A DNA stretch of 64,000 nucleotides from Mycolicibacterium palauense (lineage in GTDB: Bacteria > Actinomycetota > Actinomycetes > Mycobacteriales > Mycobacteriaceae), in assembly GCF_002592005.1 (NCBI RefSeq), contig NZ_NVQF01000004.1, forward strand, positions 80,004 to 144,003. The letters are read 5' to 3'. Positions 1 to 8,434 of this stretch are shown here, piece by piece (position 1 is the first letter of the stretch; each line of letters starts with the position of its first letter). The notes under the pieces were generated by a model, which searched no databases, was not told the origin of the DNA, and saw nothing but the letters and a program-made list of their open reading frames with translations. Made by a program: the position numbers and the translations under genes.

Positions 1-45
1 CGGGTTGGCCTGCGTGCCATCACCCAACAGAGAGTCGAACGACAT
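1..45 (-). CDS. N-terminus of an unknown gene, cut by the window edge
   Basis: An ATG at 45 on the minus strand opens fifteen codons (MSFDSLLGDGTQANP) that run off the left edge. A good ribosome binding site (GAGGA, about 6 nt upstream) supports the start. Too little is present to name a function. It diverges from the VapBC pair. Confidence 0.5.
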   Translation of the reverse strand, partial: MSFDSLLGDGTQANP

Positions 46-152
46 GGCTTTCCTCATTCCAGAGTCGAAATGCGTTGATACGTCATTGCTTTGTGTTCGT
101 CACGGGTGGCGGAGCCGCGGCGGTGCGACGATCACACCCACACCACATTTGT

Positions 153-171
153 GTAGCACATTTTGTGCTAC
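153..171. promoter_or_regulatory. Palindromic operator of the first VapBC pair
   Basis: GTAGCACA and TGTGCTAC form a perfect 8-bp inverted repeat around TTT, ending 9 nt before the antitoxin ATG. VapB-VapC complexes usually repress their own promoter through such palindromes. No Shine-Dalgarno sequence lies between the palindrome and the ATG, so the message may be leaderless. Confidence 0.7.
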
Positions 172-180
172 CGTCTGGGT

Positions 181-465
181 ATGGAACGGATCGGGATCCG
201 CGAGCTGCGCCAGAACGCCAGCGCCTGGGTGGCTCGCGCCCAAAGCGGCGAGACCATCGAGATCGCCAACCACGGCCGCCTCGTCGCCCGCCTCGTACCG
301 GTCGGCGACACCGACACCGACCGCGAAGCGCTGATCGCCGCCGGCCGCCTCTCCCCTGCTGCAAAGCGCGGCAGACTCTTCGACACGGCCGATCTACTCG
401 AACACGACGACGACACCACGCCCTCGATCTCGGAGGTCCTCCAGCAGCAGCGAGGCGACCGATGA
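181..465 (+). CDS. vapB: Type II antitoxin, Phd/YefM-like VapB
   Basis: A 94-residue antitoxin expected to bind and neutralise the VapC RNase encoded next to it and to repress the operon. The N-terminus (MERIGIRELRQNASAWVARA) is the typical mycobacterial Phd/YefM-fold VapB start and is followed by GRLVARLVPV, the dimer-forming strand region. The acidic C-terminal third probably wraps the toxin. An in-frame start 18 nt upstream lies inside the operator palindrome, so the ATG at 181 is preferred. Its stop overlaps the toxin start (ATGA), indicating translational coupling. Confidence 0.9.
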   Translation: MERIGIRELRQNASAWVARAQSGETIEIANHGRLVARLVPVGDTDTDREALIAAGRLSPAAKRGRLFDTADLLEHDDDTTPSISEVLQQQRGDR

Positions 466-956
466 TCTACCTCGACACCTCCGCCATGGTGAAACTCGTT
501 GTCCGCGAGAATGAGTCCGAAGCTCTCATCGACTGGATCAACGACCTCACCGACTCCGAATTCGTCGAGTCCGCTCAGCGAGGAGTCCGCCCGGCGCGCA
601 CCGACTGCTGCACCGCCGAGATCGGACGCATCGAACTGCTGCGCGCGGCACTGCGCGTCGGAAACACCGCCCAACCCATCGCCCGAGGGACCCAGGAGGC
701 GGCGACTGCCGAGCCGGACGCGGCGGTGGCGGCACGGCGGGTCCTCGAACGGGTGGACGTCCTGTTGATGACTCCGGAGATCAGCACGCTCGCCGAGACG
801 GTCGCGCCGGCCGACCTGCGCACGCTCGATGCCGTGCACCTGGCCACCGTCCTGGCCAATCAATCGATCGTGTCGACGGTGTGCGCCTACGACCACCGCT
901 TGATCGAAGCCTGCGCCCATCACGGCATCGAGGTCGCCTCCCCCGGCGCCAACTGA
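462..956 (+). CDS. vapC: VapC toxin, PIN-domain RNase
   Basis: A 164-residue PIN-domain protein; VapC toxins are magnesium-dependent RNases that often cut tRNA or rRNA. The four expected acidic residues are visible: D5 (YLDTSA), E58 (GRIELLRA), D123 (RTLDAVHLA) and D144 (YDHRL). It is about 30 residues longer than common VapC proteins, with extra sequence around residues 33-50 and 66-88. The start overlaps the vapB stop. All catalytic positions are intact, so it should be active. Confidence 0.9.
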   Translation: MIYLDTSAMVKLVVRENESEALIDWINDLTDSEFVESAQRGVRPARTDCCTAEIGRIELLRAALRVGNTAQPIARGTQEAATAEPDAAVAARRVLERVDVLLMTPEISTLAETVAPADLRTLDAVHLATVLANQSIVSTVCAYDHRLIEACAHHGIEVASPGAN

Positions 957-976
957 CACGACCGGCATCGCATCGC

Positions 977-1001
977 GGGGACGTGCCGTCACCGCTGGTC
1001 A
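977..1001 (-). repeat. Dispersed 25-bp repeat, copy spanning the DUF4031 stop codon
   Basis: On the minus strand this matches the family consensus (TGACCA, then GCGGCGATGACACGTCCCC) at 22 of 25 positions. The TGA stop of the DUF4031 gene lies inside it. Confidence 0.7.
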
Positions 1002-1726
1002 CTGAGTTCGACGATGTGCCAACGTGTTCCGGGAGTCGCGGCGACGACATGGCGGGGGAACTCCCGCGGTCCCCGAACACCCGACAACGGCGAACAGCCA
1101 CGCCCACGCCCACGCCGCCGGCACAGGAACCCGCCGGTGACCTCAGCATCGAATGGGCGCGTGAAGAACTGCACGCCGACCCCGGTCAGCCGCGACAACG
1201 CCTGCACCTGCTCCCAACTCGGATACAGCTGCCCGGCCTCCCACTGGTCGACCGCGGGCTCCTCCACTCCGCATGCACGGTCCACCTCGGGTCCGTACAG
1301 CGCCCTGGCGTCCAGAGCGGCAGTGATCGCCCGCGGCGAGAGCAGACCCTCGCGCCACGCCCGGAACGCCTCGTCACCGTCACTCATCCCGACCCCGGCG
1401 TGCACGGCGTCCAGGGCGGCCCGGTGACGGGCGTCGATGATGGCCACCGCCTGCCGACTGCTCACCTCGACTGCGCCCAGGGCCACCGCCTGGCGCCGCT
1501 TCCCCTCGGTGACGTCGTAGTGCCAGTTCTGCGCGGCACGGCTCCCCGGCTTCGCCGTGAACGGCTTGCCGGTCTTGGTGGGGTCCTGAAACCAACTGCG
1601 CCGCAACTCAAGGCGGGCCGCGAAGGCGTGCAGCTCGTCTTGGCTGTCGGCGAACAGGTGCGACCAGGTGCTGCTCAAGCGGCCCACGCGGGCCGGGATC
1701 CGCGCATCATCGACGTAGACCGTCAC
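989..1726 (-). CDS. DUF4031 domain protein with C-terminal helix-turn-helix-like region
   Basis: A 245-residue protein. The first ~90 residues (TVYVDDARIPARVGRLSSTW onward, with WSHLFADS and FAARLEL) match DUF4031, a small domain common in phage and plasmid proteins and without a known reaction. Residues ~140-195 (YGPEVDRACGVEEPAVDQWE, SWEQVQALSRLTGV) look like a degenerate helix-turn-helix. The C-terminus is basic. The GTG start at 1726 overlaps the stop of the upstream hydrolase gene (GTGA), so the two are coupled. The stop codon lies within a copy of the dispersed repeat. Confidence 0.8.
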   Translation of the reverse strand: MTVYVDDARIPARVGRLSSTWSHLFADSQDELHAFAARLELRRSWFQDPTKTGKPFTAKPGSRAAQNWHYDVTEGKRRQAVALGAVEVSSRQAVAIIDARHRAALDAVHAGVGMSDGDEAFRAWREGLLSPRAITAALDARALYGPEVDRACGVEEPAVDQWEAGQLYPSWEQVQALSRLTGVGVQFFTRPFDAEVTGGFLCRRRGRGRGCSPLSGVRGPREFPRHVVAATPGTRWHIVELSDQR

Positions 1727-2688
1727 GACGCCACCCCTGCCAGAACCGGCGCCGCCGCGGACTCGGCGGCCTCTGAGCTCGGGCGCAGCGCCCCGTCGAG
1801 ACCCGACGCACGCCGAATGGCCCGGTGCACGACCGCTGCCGCCTCTTGCGGCAGCATGTGCCCGGCCCTCGGCACGTGCACGTGTTCAGCGCCGGGAATC
1901 CCCGCAGCCAGGTCACGGGAGTGGATCGCGGGGGTCAGCGGATCATCCCCGCCGGAGACCACCACGGTGCGAGCCCGGATCGTGGCCAGCGTCGGGTACT
2001 GGTCGTAGTCCCGCAACGCCGGCAGGAAACCCACTGCGGTGGCCACCGACACCGCAGCCAGCGCGTCAGCGGCCACCGCGGCCACCGTCGCCGCCGACGC
2101 CGCACCGCGCCGCCACCGGCCCAGCGTCGCGCACAGCGGCCCGGTCAGCGCCTTGACCGCCTGCTCGGGAGCCCTGTCGACCATCCCGAACAACGCCGCG
2201 GTCGCCGGGGTCCCCAACAGCCGCCCCATGCCCCTCTGCGGCAGCTTGCCGGCCGCGGTCGCCAACAACACCAGACCGACGGGATCCACGGGCCGTCGGC
2301 ACGCCGGCAAGCCGAGGTAGCCCAGCGCGGTCATCCCACCCATGGAGTGGCCCACCAACGTCACCGACCCGCCGACCTGCATCGCCACCAACACCTGCGC
2401 GAGGTCCTCGGCGAGGCGCTCGATGCGATAGCTGCACATCGGCGCCTGACCGGACCTGCCGTGGCCCCGGTGGTCGTAACTGATCACCCGCACCGCGTCC
2501 CCGAACCGGTCCACCAGAGCGTCGATCTGACCCGCCCAGCACAACTGAGACAGGCACAGCCCGTGCACGAACACCACGGTGTGCCCGGCTGCGCGACCCC
2601 CTACCTCGCGCACCGACAGCCGCACACCGTCATCCGCGACCACTGAGACCTCGCGGCACCGCCGCGCACTCGCCCCGTCCGTGTTCAC
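1723..2688 (-). CDS. Alpha/beta hydrolase
   Basis: A 321-residue alpha/beta-hydrolase-fold protein. Visible motifs are the oxyanion-hole region VVFVHGLCLSQLCW, the nucleophile elbow GHSMGG, an acid-loop candidate SGGDDPLTP and the catalytic-histidine motif AGHMLP. It could be a lipase, esterase or peroxidase-like hydrolase; the substrate cannot be told. The GTG start at 2688 is chosen because AGGAGG lies 9 nt upstream and because the reading frame further upstream overlaps the preceding gene. A metabolic-type enzyme is an odd member of this phage-like operon. Confidence 0.85.
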   Translation of the reverse strand: MNTDGASARRCREVSVVADDGVRLSVREVGGRAAGHTVVFVHGLCLSQLCWAGQIDALVDRFGDAVRVISYDHRGHGRSGQAPMCSYRIERLAEDLAQVLVAMQVGGSVTLVGHSMGGMTALGYLGLPACRRPVDPVGLVLLATAAGKLPQRGMGRLLGTPATAALFGMVDRAPEQAVKALTGPLCATLGRWRRGAASAATVAAVAADALAAVSVATAVGFLPALRDYDQYPTLATIRARTVVVSGGDDPLTPAIHSRDLAAGIPGAEHVHVPRAGHMLPQEAAAVVHRAIRRASGLDGALRPSSEAAESAAAPVLAGVAS

Positions 2689-2701
2689 GACCCATCGCCT
2701 C

Positions 2702-3601
2702 CTACGCCGACGCCCTGACATCCTCTGCACTGCAATGGCTTTCCGAACGGCTCCCCGCAGCCTCCACGGCGGATAACGCACCGGCGAGGTCGTCGACGGC
2801 CTTCTGCGCCGACGTGAGCGGATTGGCGTACCCCTCGGTGATCCGATGGGCAACACGAGCCAGGCTCCCGTGCGCAGCCACCATCGCGGCGACCTCACGC
2901 AGCGCCTGCAGCCCGATCGCGCCGTGCCGCGGCGGCCGATCCACCGACGTGAAGTCGATGGGCGCCCCCAGCGCCTCACGCACCAGATCCAGCTGCCGCT
3001 CCAACTCGGTGGCATCGGGCAACTCGGCGATGCGCCGCGCCACCCGCGCGTCGGCTTCCTCGCGCGCTTTCCGCTGCTCCACCTCGCGCGCGGCCTTCTG
3101 CTCGGCGTCCACCGCTTCGGCGCGCAACGTGTCGTACCGGGCGAACACCGACCGCACCGCGTCCCAGTCCGGGTGGTGATCGGTCTTGACCGTCGCCGGC
3201 TGGTGGATCGCCATCCGGGTCACCGACCGCCCCGGCGACATCAACCCCCAGCCCTCCGGCAGCTCCCCGGCACGCACGATGTCCGGATCGGAGACCACCA
3301 GCCACCACTGATGGCACTGGTCGGCCCACGCGTCGGCCTTACCGGTCTTGCGGCCCAGCTCGGCTACCCAGTCAGACCGCGACACCTTGATCTCGTGACC
3401 GACAAGCTGCCGGCCGCTGGTGGTGGTGAACCCGACGTAGATGGCATCGCAGCGGCGCCCCGCACCGTAGCCGCCGTTCATCCCGACCTCGGGAACGAAG
3501 ATCCCGCCGGGAAGCCGGCGTGACGGCTCGATGTAGTGGCGCCGCAGACGGCCCAGCAGCTCACCGGCCGTCATCGTCGAGCCAACACGCTTGCCTGCCA
3601 T
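2702..3601 (-). CDS. Putative PD-(D/E)XK-fold (MmcB-like) nuclease
   Basis: A 299-residue protein. Residues ~40-110 carry GYGAGRRCDAIYVGF, then VGHEIKVSRSDW and QCHQWWLVVSD, a D...E-x-K arrangement like MmcB-type DNA repair nucleases and related restriction-endonuclease folds. Residues ~165-200 are a charged helix rich in Glu, Arg and Lys. The rest is not recognised. ATG at 3601 with GAGGT upstream. It is encoded between the hydrolase and a small unknown gene in the minus-strand operon. The nuclease assignment is inferred from motif layout only. Confidence 0.6.
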   Translation of the reverse strand: MAGKRVGSTMTAGELLGRLRRHYIEPSRRLPGGIFVPEVGMNGGYGAGRRCDAIYVGFTTTSGRQLVGHEIKVSRSDWVAELGRKTGKADAWADQCHQWWLVVSDPDIVRAGELPEGWGLMSPGRSVTRMAIHQPATVKTDHHPDWDAVRSVFARYDTLRAEAVDAEQKAAREVEQRKAREEADARVARRIAELPDATELERQLDLVREALGAPIDFTSVDRPPRHGAIGLQALREVAAMVAAHGSLARVAHRITEGYANPLTSAQKAVDDLAGALSAVEAAGSRSESHCSAEDVRASA

Positions 3602-3607
3602 CGCCGT

Positions 3608-3988
3608 CTACCTCACGTCGGTCACGTCGATCGGAAGCCAGTTGCGCATCGACACGAGCCATCGCTCGTCGCGAACCAACTCCGCGAGCTCCTGGCACTG
3701 CTCGTCGGTGTCCACACCCCAGCCCTGCCCGATGACGTTGACCGGCCCACGCACCCCCGAGCGCCAATCCAGCACCGTGTACTCCAGCGCACCGCGCCGC
3801 CGAAACGGCGCCTGCCGGGTGAGCACGACGACCTCTTCACCGGCCACCCCACGCACCGACCACCATTGCCGCTCGCGACCCAGCCTGACCCGCTGCCCAA
3901 CGGCCATCGCCGCCGCCGGCATCGGCTCGACCTGGTAGTACAGCCCCTGCGCGCTGCGCTCGGCGTTGGTGATGGTGTCGGTCGTCAT
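3608..3988 (-). CDS. Unknown 126-residue protein
   Basis: Not recognised. It has a mid-section with strand-like repeats (VGQRVRLGRERQWWSVRGVA, EEVVVLTR) resembling small beta-barrel phage proteins, and a C-terminus with WLVSMRNWLPIDV. The ATG at 3988 has a strong binding site (GGAGG, 5 nt away) and overlaps the upstream DUF5131 stop (ATGA). Confidence 0.75.
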   Translation of the reverse strand: MTTDTITNAERSAQGLYYQVEPMPAAAMAVGQRVRLGRERQWWSVRGVAGEEVVVLTRQAPFRRRGALEYTVLDWRSGVRGPVNVIGQGWGVDTDEQCQELAELVRDERWLVSMRNWLPIDVTDVR

Positions 3989-5124
3989 GACGGTCCTCCG
4001 TGACTGTGTGCGAGTGCTTCCACTGGGCTAGTACCGACCCGCTCACCTGTTTCCGTCACCGCCGCCGGGTACTGATCCCAGGTCCGCCCATCCAAGTCAC
4101 GGCCGGCGCGCCGCTTGCCGACCCGCACCGCGATGGTGTCGCGGTCGAGCATCGCGGTGTTGGTGGTGCACTCTCCGGGCTCCAGCAGCCGAGTCTGCGC
4201 ACCGCGCATCCCGGACGCACCCGGCGAAGGCACGCGCACCGTCGGCGACATCCGCCCGCCGCAAGGGTGGTCGTAGGCGCGGCCGAAGGCGAGGGTGTCG
4301 TCGTCGACGACCGGGACCGGCCGGTATTCGCCGTACTGCTTGAAGTGGAACGCGACGTCGGCCTGCAGGCACTGATCACGCACCCCACGCGCCCAGTCCG
4401 GATGCAGGGGACGCGCTTTCGGCCCGGATTCGCCGCCGACGATGACCCAGTGCAGGACCTCACGCACCCGCAGGCGGCGCCCATCCCAGGCCGGATGATC
4501 CTGCGGCGGAGACCATTTCCGGAACGCCTCGCACAGGTCGACGTGTTCGAGCAGTGGTTCCATCGACAGGTAGCGCACGGCCGCCGGGGTGTCCAGCAGA
4601 GCCGGAATGCGCCGGTTGGCCCAGTACTGGCTCTCAACGCTCACACCTAGCCACACATTCGGCAGGAACCCCTGCCGCTGCCCGTGATTGGGCCAGTACT
4701 GCTCACGCGACGGCCGCCGAGCCATCACGTCCTCACCGAACACCGTCACGGTGGTCCAGAACTTCGGGCTTCTCAGCAGGGACCGCATCCTGGCGTGCCG
4801 CTTGGTCAGCACCTGGAAGGTATGCGTGGCGCAGCTCTGCATCACCGCGAACACCTCGGCGATGTACTCGTCGGGCACGGCGTCGTGGAAAAGGTCCCCC
4901 GTGGAGCAGACGAACACCTTGCGCGGCGCCCGCCACCGCATCGGCTGGTCGAGCCGATCCGGCCACAAGGTGACGTCGAAACCGTTGGGCCACGCCGAGG
5001 TTCCCGCGAATCGGCGGGCATGCGCAGCGGCGTAGCAGTTGTCACAACCAGGCGACACGGGTGCACACCCGGTGACGACGGGCCACGTCGAGTCGGTCCA
5101 TTCGATCTTGCTCCGAGCCCCCAT
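3985..5124 (-). CDS. DUF5131 family protein (phage Gp37/Gp68-like)
   Basis: A 379-residue protein of the DUF5131 family, frequent in mycobacteriophages and plasmids. The N-terminus has KIEWTDSTWPVVTGCAPVSP followed by GCDNCYA, a cysteine cluster (CxPVSPGCDNCYA) that resembles the iron-sulphur-binding loops of radical-SAM-like enzymes. FVCSTGDLFHDAVPDE and WVIVGGESGPKARPL are further family hallmarks. The biochemical role is unsettled. ATG at 5124 overlaps by one base the stop of the next gene upstream (TGATG). The 3' end contains a bipartite promoter-like motif that precedes the following gene. Confidence 0.85.
   Translation of the reverse strand: MGARSKIEWTDSTWPVVTGCAPVSPGCDNCYAAAHARRFAGTSAWPNGFDVTLWPDRLDQPMRWRAPRKVFVCSTGDLFHDAVPDEYIAEVFAVMQSCATHTFQVLTKRHARMRSLLRSPKFWTTVTVFGEDVMARRPSREQYWPNHGQRQGFLPNVWLGVSVESQYWANRRIPALLDTPAAVRYLSMEPLLEHVDLCEAFRKWSPPQDHPAWDGRRLRVREVLHWVIVGGESGPKARPLHPDWARGVRDQCLQADVAFHFKQYGEYRPVPVVDDDTLAFGRAYDHPCGGRMSPTVRVPSPGASGMRGAQTRLLEPGECTTNTAMLDRDTIAVRVGKRRAGRDLDGRTWDQYPAAVTETGERVGTSPVEALAHSHGGPS
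4029..4058 (-). promoter_or_regulatory. Bipartite motif GGAAAC-N13-GGTACT, copy 1
   Basis: On the minus strand TGACGGAAAC is followed after 13 nt by GGTACTA. It lies inside the 3' end of the DUF5131 gene and 41 nt before the ATG of the next gene. Three other copies with identical spacing occur in this window, all pointing toward a minus-strand start. It may be an alternative-sigma-factor promoter or an operator. Confidence 0.4.
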
Positions 5125-5369
5125 CAGCGCACTCCCTCGACCCTCGACACCAACGGATAGGCCGGGGCGCACCCGCGGCCAGCGGCATGGGTCAGCGCAT
5201 CTACCGCGGCCCCTTTCGGTAGCAGCCACCGCACCGGACCCCGCCAACCGCAGCTGCAGCGGGCCTGGCGCCGGCGGTAGCCGAGGAACGCCAGCACACT
5301 CACCACACCGGTCGTGTCGACACCTCCGGCGCGGGCCTCCAGCTCAGACCCCAGATCAACGTCGTTCAT
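5124..5369 (-). CDS. Small unknown protein with a CxCGW motif
   Basis: An 81-residue protein. It contains RRRQARCSCGWRGPVRWLLP, a motif often found in small zinc-binding actinobacterial phage proteins. The ATG at 5369 has AGGAGG 6 nt upstream. It overlaps its neighbours on both sides, as expected inside a compact operon. Function unknown. Confidence 0.7.
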   Translation of the reverse strand: MNDVDLGSELEARAGGVDTTGVVSVLAFLGYRRRQARCSCGWRGPVRWLLPKGAAVDALTHAAGRGCAPAYPLVSRVEGVR

Positions 5370-6102
5370 CGAATCCTCCTGCCGTGACACTGATTCCGTG
5401 GTGGGCGGCGACTGCTGCGAGCACTGAGCACGGCGCGGTCACCACGCACTCACACGAGCCGATCCCGCCTTCGTGCTCGCCGGCCCACGCCCCCGCGATG
5501 AAGGTGCACGACCAGCACGCCACGGCCGACTCCGGACACACCATGACCCCCGGACCGTGCGCTTCCTCGGCGCCGCCATCCCAACACTGCTCGCAGATGA
5601 CCGCGATCGGCCGGTGCCGGCAGATGTGGGCCAGCAGATCCGACAGGAACCCAGGCTCCGGATCCGGAGCCTGGCCCTGATACCTGGCCAGGACCGCGGA
5701 CAGGATGTTCGGCATCAGATCGGGATCGTTGCCACCGGCCAGGATCAGTGCCCGATCGGTGGGATCGGCACGGTAGTAGTCGATCTCCTGACCCGTGCTG
5801 CCCAGATACAGTGCCACGATCCACCCGCACCGCTCGCACCGCCGCGAGTTCAGCTGCGGGTTCCCGTACTCGAACCGGCCCCACTTGCGCGCCAGTGTCA
5901 CCCGTTCCCCGCACACACCGAACACCTCGACATCACGCGCGAGACGCCCGGCGCGCACCCCGGCGTCGATCGCCGGAAGCGCCTCCAACAGATCCACGGC
6001 GTGCCGGCGGTCGCGCCCCGGCCCGACACCGAACCTGTCGGCCAACGACATGTCCGTGGATCCGGCCACCGCCTCCCCTTCCACCCCATGCTGCTCACTC
6101 AT
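5356..6102 (-). CDS. Cysteine-rich unknown protein
   Basis: A 248-residue protein with four Cys pairs: RRCERCGW (near 85-92), ICEQCWDGG, ACWSCTF and SCECVVTAPC. The spacing suggests one or two zinc ribbons, perhaps for nucleic-acid binding, but the family is not recognised. ATG at 6102 (MSEQHGVEG) is used because the longer in-frame start would extend into the upstream gene. It overlaps the following gene by 14 nt. Confidence 0.7.
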   Translation of the reverse strand: MSEQHGVEGEAVAGSTDMSLADRFGVGPGRDRRHAVDLLEALPAIDAGVRAGRLARDVEVFGVCGERVTLARKWGRFEYGNPQLNSRRCERCGWIVALYLGSTGQEIDYYRADPTDRALILAGGNDPDLMPNILSAVLARYQGQAPDPEPGFLSDLLAHICRHRPIAVICEQCWDGGAEEAHGPGVMVCPESAVACWSCTFIAGAWAGEHEGGIGSCECVVTAPCSVLAAVAAHHGISVTAGGFDERR

Positions 6103-6628
6103 CGAAAACCAACACAGCAGCGGTTGATTCGTTCTGGGCGTGCACCGCGCGCACACCGATCACGTGGCGGTAACCCTCGCTGTACCAGCCGCACCGGCAC
6201 AGCACCGAACGGTGACGGGGACAGCCCGCGTGATACCGGGTGACCGCAGCGCGCAGCGACGGGTGGGCAGGCCCAGCGAGCGCGAGGCTGCCCGTCGCGG
6301 CGGGGTGACCGTTCCACCTGTGCACCACCGCGTGACCGAGGTCAGCCAGAAGCACGGTGAACGCGTCGAGCTCGTCGACTGCCAAAGGATTGCGCGGACC
6401 TCGCGCACCGCGACCGGTCCCGTAGTCGACCTTGGTGACGTCGACGACGATCACGACGCGACCACCCCAGCCCGCCGGGATGAACCGCATGTTCCGGTTG
6501 CCGTGCGAGGCGAGACCATCGCCGTGATGCTGCAGGATCGCAGCCTCGGGCTGCTCGGTCTCATACAGCCACGCCAAACCGCTGCGTAGCGCGCCGCGGT
6601 GCGCCTCGACACTCACACCGACACTCAC
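6095..6628 (-). CDS. Unknown 177-residue protein
   Basis: Not recognised. It has a central hydrophobic strand (GGRVVIVVDVTKVDY), a conserved-looking AVDELDAFTVLLADLGHAVV segment and a C-terminal HRSVLCRCGWYSEGYRH motif with a CxCGW zinc-type loop like the one at 5124-5369. The GTG start at 6628 overlaps the upstream stop (GTGA), which decides it over longer in-frame choices. The product ends 8 nt inside the next gene. Confidence 0.65.
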   Translation of the reverse strand: MSVGVSVEAHRGALRSGLAWLYETEQPEAAILQHHGDGLASHGNRNMRFIPAGWGGRVVIVVDVTKVDYGTGRGARGPRNPLAVDELDAFTVLLADLGHAVVHRWNGHPAATGSLALAGPAHPSLRAAVTRYHAGCPRHRSVLCRCGWYSEGYRHVIGVRAVHAQNESTAAVLVFDE

Positions 6629-7173
6629 TGAGCCACCTCGCAGCGCTGCACCACGTCCGGCGGCGGCACCCACAGCCCCTGCGACCCGCGACATGCAACG
6701 GGCTCCGGCAGCGGGCGAGCGTTCTCGAGAATCAGGTGCGCGACGCGGCGGCGTTCCCGTCCGCCGTGCTCGGTGTAGGACGACTCGCCCCAGGGCTTGC
6801 AGCACCCTATGTCGGGGTGGACGTCAACGAGGTCGACGACGCCGACGAACGCTCCCGCCGCTACCCCCGCGACCTTCTCCGCCGCGGCGGCCGCGAACAG
6901 CCACTCGGGCAGCGCTCCGTGCTGGATGACGTTGTTGCCGGGGTGCTGTCGCGCCCACTGCGTGCGGACCAGTTCCGACTGGCCACCACGCTCGGACCAG
7001 CGCCCGCCGGCGTGGATCAACAGTCGGCCGCGATGCGCCCACGCCTGTGTACGGTTTTCGACGTTCTTGCCTGCCGACACGATCGCCCAGGCCCAGGGTT
7101 GCTGCACCGTGATGGCCCGGACGGCGGTCTGCGGCACGCTCGGTGAACACGCGTTGGGACTGCGGTTGCGCAT
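6625..7173 (-). CDS. ASCH-domain protein
   Basis: A 182-residue protein, apparently first in the minus-strand operon. The core RAITVQQPWAWAIVSAGKN, VENRTQAWAHRGRLLIHAG and a later FVGVVDLVDVH strand match the ASCH fold, an RNA-binding, PUA-like domain found in phage and plasmid proteins and in some RNA hydrolases. The substrate is not known. ATG at 7173 is set by an excellent AAGGAGG 7 nt upstream. The C-terminal GLWVPPPDV is a typical end for this family. Confidence 0.8.
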   Translation of the reverse strand: MRNRSPNACSPSVPQTAVRAITVQQPWAWAIVSAGKNVENRTQAWAHRGRLLIHAGGRWSERGGQSELVRTQWARQHPGNNVIQHGALPEWLFAAAAAEKVAGVAAGAFVGVVDLVDVHPDIGCCKPWGESSYTEHGGRERRRVAHLILENARPLPEPVACRGSQGLWVPPPDVVQRCEVAQ

Positions 7174-7495
7174 GGCGACACCTCCTTGGATGCCGCAAAT
7201 CGTAACAACGCCACGAGCTGGATTTAGGTGCTGCGTACTGGTCTTTTTACCCGACGAGTCATCCACTTTCCCGCAGGTGGGCATGTTGTCGACTCTGGCG
7301 GCAGGCCTACCAGCAGCGACGGCACGTCCCTGAGTCGCGCCGCCCGCCGCGTCGGGTTCAGGCGGGGGAGCTCACGTCACTTCGAGGTTGCCTCGCGCGT
7401 TGCGGAGAACGCTCAGCACCGGCACCGTCGGCCGCCACACCGGCCAGCAGCCGAGGCGGCACGTGCCACTGATCGATAAGGGGCGGGTGACGCTC
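7174..7495. other. Intergenic region upstream of the minus-strand operon
   Basis: About 320 bp with no convincing gene. It should hold the promoter of the operon ending near 1.0 kb and contains one copy of the dispersed repeat. No clear terminator seen. Confidence 0.5.
7307..7331 (+). repeat. Dispersed 25-bp repeat, intergenic copy
   Basis: Plus-strand copy, 19 of 25 positions matching the consensus with the core as GCAGCGACGGCACGTCCCT. No plus-strand gene ends nearby, so this copy is not a gene-end feature. Confidence 0.6.
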
Positions 7496-7771
7496 TTACT
7501 GCCCGGCGGCGACGCCGTGAAGGCGTTCCTTGGCCGCATCGGCGCTCTTGCTGTCCTGCAGGATCAGCCGGATCAGCTCTTGGCGCGCGGTCGGGTTGAA
7601 CGGATCGTCGTGCAGCTCGTCGCAGGCGATCTTGAGTTCGCGGGAGTACCCGCGCACGAGGGCGATGTCGGAGTCGGCGGTGGGCAGCTGCACGACGCGC
7701 GTGGCGGTGGGCTTGTCGCGGGAGGATCCGAGCGCCGTCAGGGACGTGATGCGGGGCGACTTCCTAGCCAT
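7496..7771 (-). CDS. Small protein with an ACDELHDDP motif
   Basis: A 91-residue protein of unknown function. Residues ~47-71 (LKIACDELHDDPFNPTARQE) contain a helical motif that recurs twice in another small protein of this window (28147-28416). The basic N-terminus (MARKSPRITSL) could contact nucleic acid. ATG at 7771. It diverges from the EspR-like regulator gene. Confidence 0.65.
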   Translation of the reverse strand: MARKSPRITSLTALGSSRDKPTATRVVQLPTADSDIALVRGYSRELKIACDELHDDPFNPTARQELIRLILQDSKSADAAKERLHGVAAGQ

Positions 7772-7979
7772 GCCGCATTCATACCAATACTTCTGTATGT
7801 CCGCAACGTGTACTCATGTAAACAGATTCCCCTCAAGTGCACACTCCGACGATCTTGAAGCCAGCCGCAGCGAACACCACCCTGCCGACAAAAACCCCCT
7901 GAACAGCACCAACGCGCAGCGACGACCTCTGGTCTAATATCAGTACACGACTAGGGTCGGCATATGAAACGAGAGTATA

Positions 7980-8429
7980 TTGACTGACGTAACGGCGTCT
8001 GAGAACGCTGAACCGTCCGAATTGGCGATCAAGCTGAACAAGCTCTTCGACACGATGCGCAAGCCGTCCGACCCGCCACTGTCCAACGTCGCGGCCGCCG
8101 AAGCCATCACCGCCAAGACCGGCGTCTCCATCAGCGCCGCCTACCTGTGGCAGCTGCGCAGCGGAGTGAAGACCAACCCCACGGTCACCCATCTGCGCGC
8201 GATCGCACAGTTCTTCGGAGTGACCCCCTCCTACCTCATCGACCCCGGCATCGACCCCGAGATCGACGCCCAGCTCAACCTGCTCCAGGCCATGCGCGAC
8301 GCTGGCGTCCGTGATCTCGCCATGCGCGCCTCAGGACTCACCCCACAAGCCCTCAACAGCCTGCGGGCTATGGTCGATCACGCGCGGCAGTTGGAGCAGC
8401 TGCCGCCCGTGAACACTTCGGGGGAATAG
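7980..8429 (+). CDS. EspR-like helix-turn-helix regulator
   Basis: A 149-residue regulator closely resembling mycobacterial EspR, a nucleoid-associated regulator of ESX-1 substrate genes. Shared features are LAIKLNKLFDTM, the recognition-helix region SAAYLWQLRSGVKTNPTVTH, FFGVTPSYLIDP and the C-terminal dimer segment LLQAMRDAGVRDLAMRASGL. The first reading-frame start is TTG at 7980; the annotated start is uncertain. A seven-codon peptide frame (ATG 7964 to TGA 7987) overlaps it and could act as a leader. It is the first gene of the cluster reaching 12.2 kb. Confidence 0.85.
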   Translation: MTDVTASENAEPSELAIKLNKLFDTMRKPSDPPLSNVAAAEAITAKTGVSISAAYLWQLRSGVKTNPTVTHLRAIAQFFGVTPSYLIDPGIDPEIDAQLNLLQAMRDAGVRDLAMRASGLTPQALNSLRAMVDHARQLEQLPPVNTSGE

Positions 8430-8434
8430 CCACG

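Noticed and set aside
75..956. Long plus-strand frame covering the whole first VapC region
   Set aside because: Only the part from 462 resembles a protein; the upstream part is an Arg-rich shadow of the antitoxin gene.
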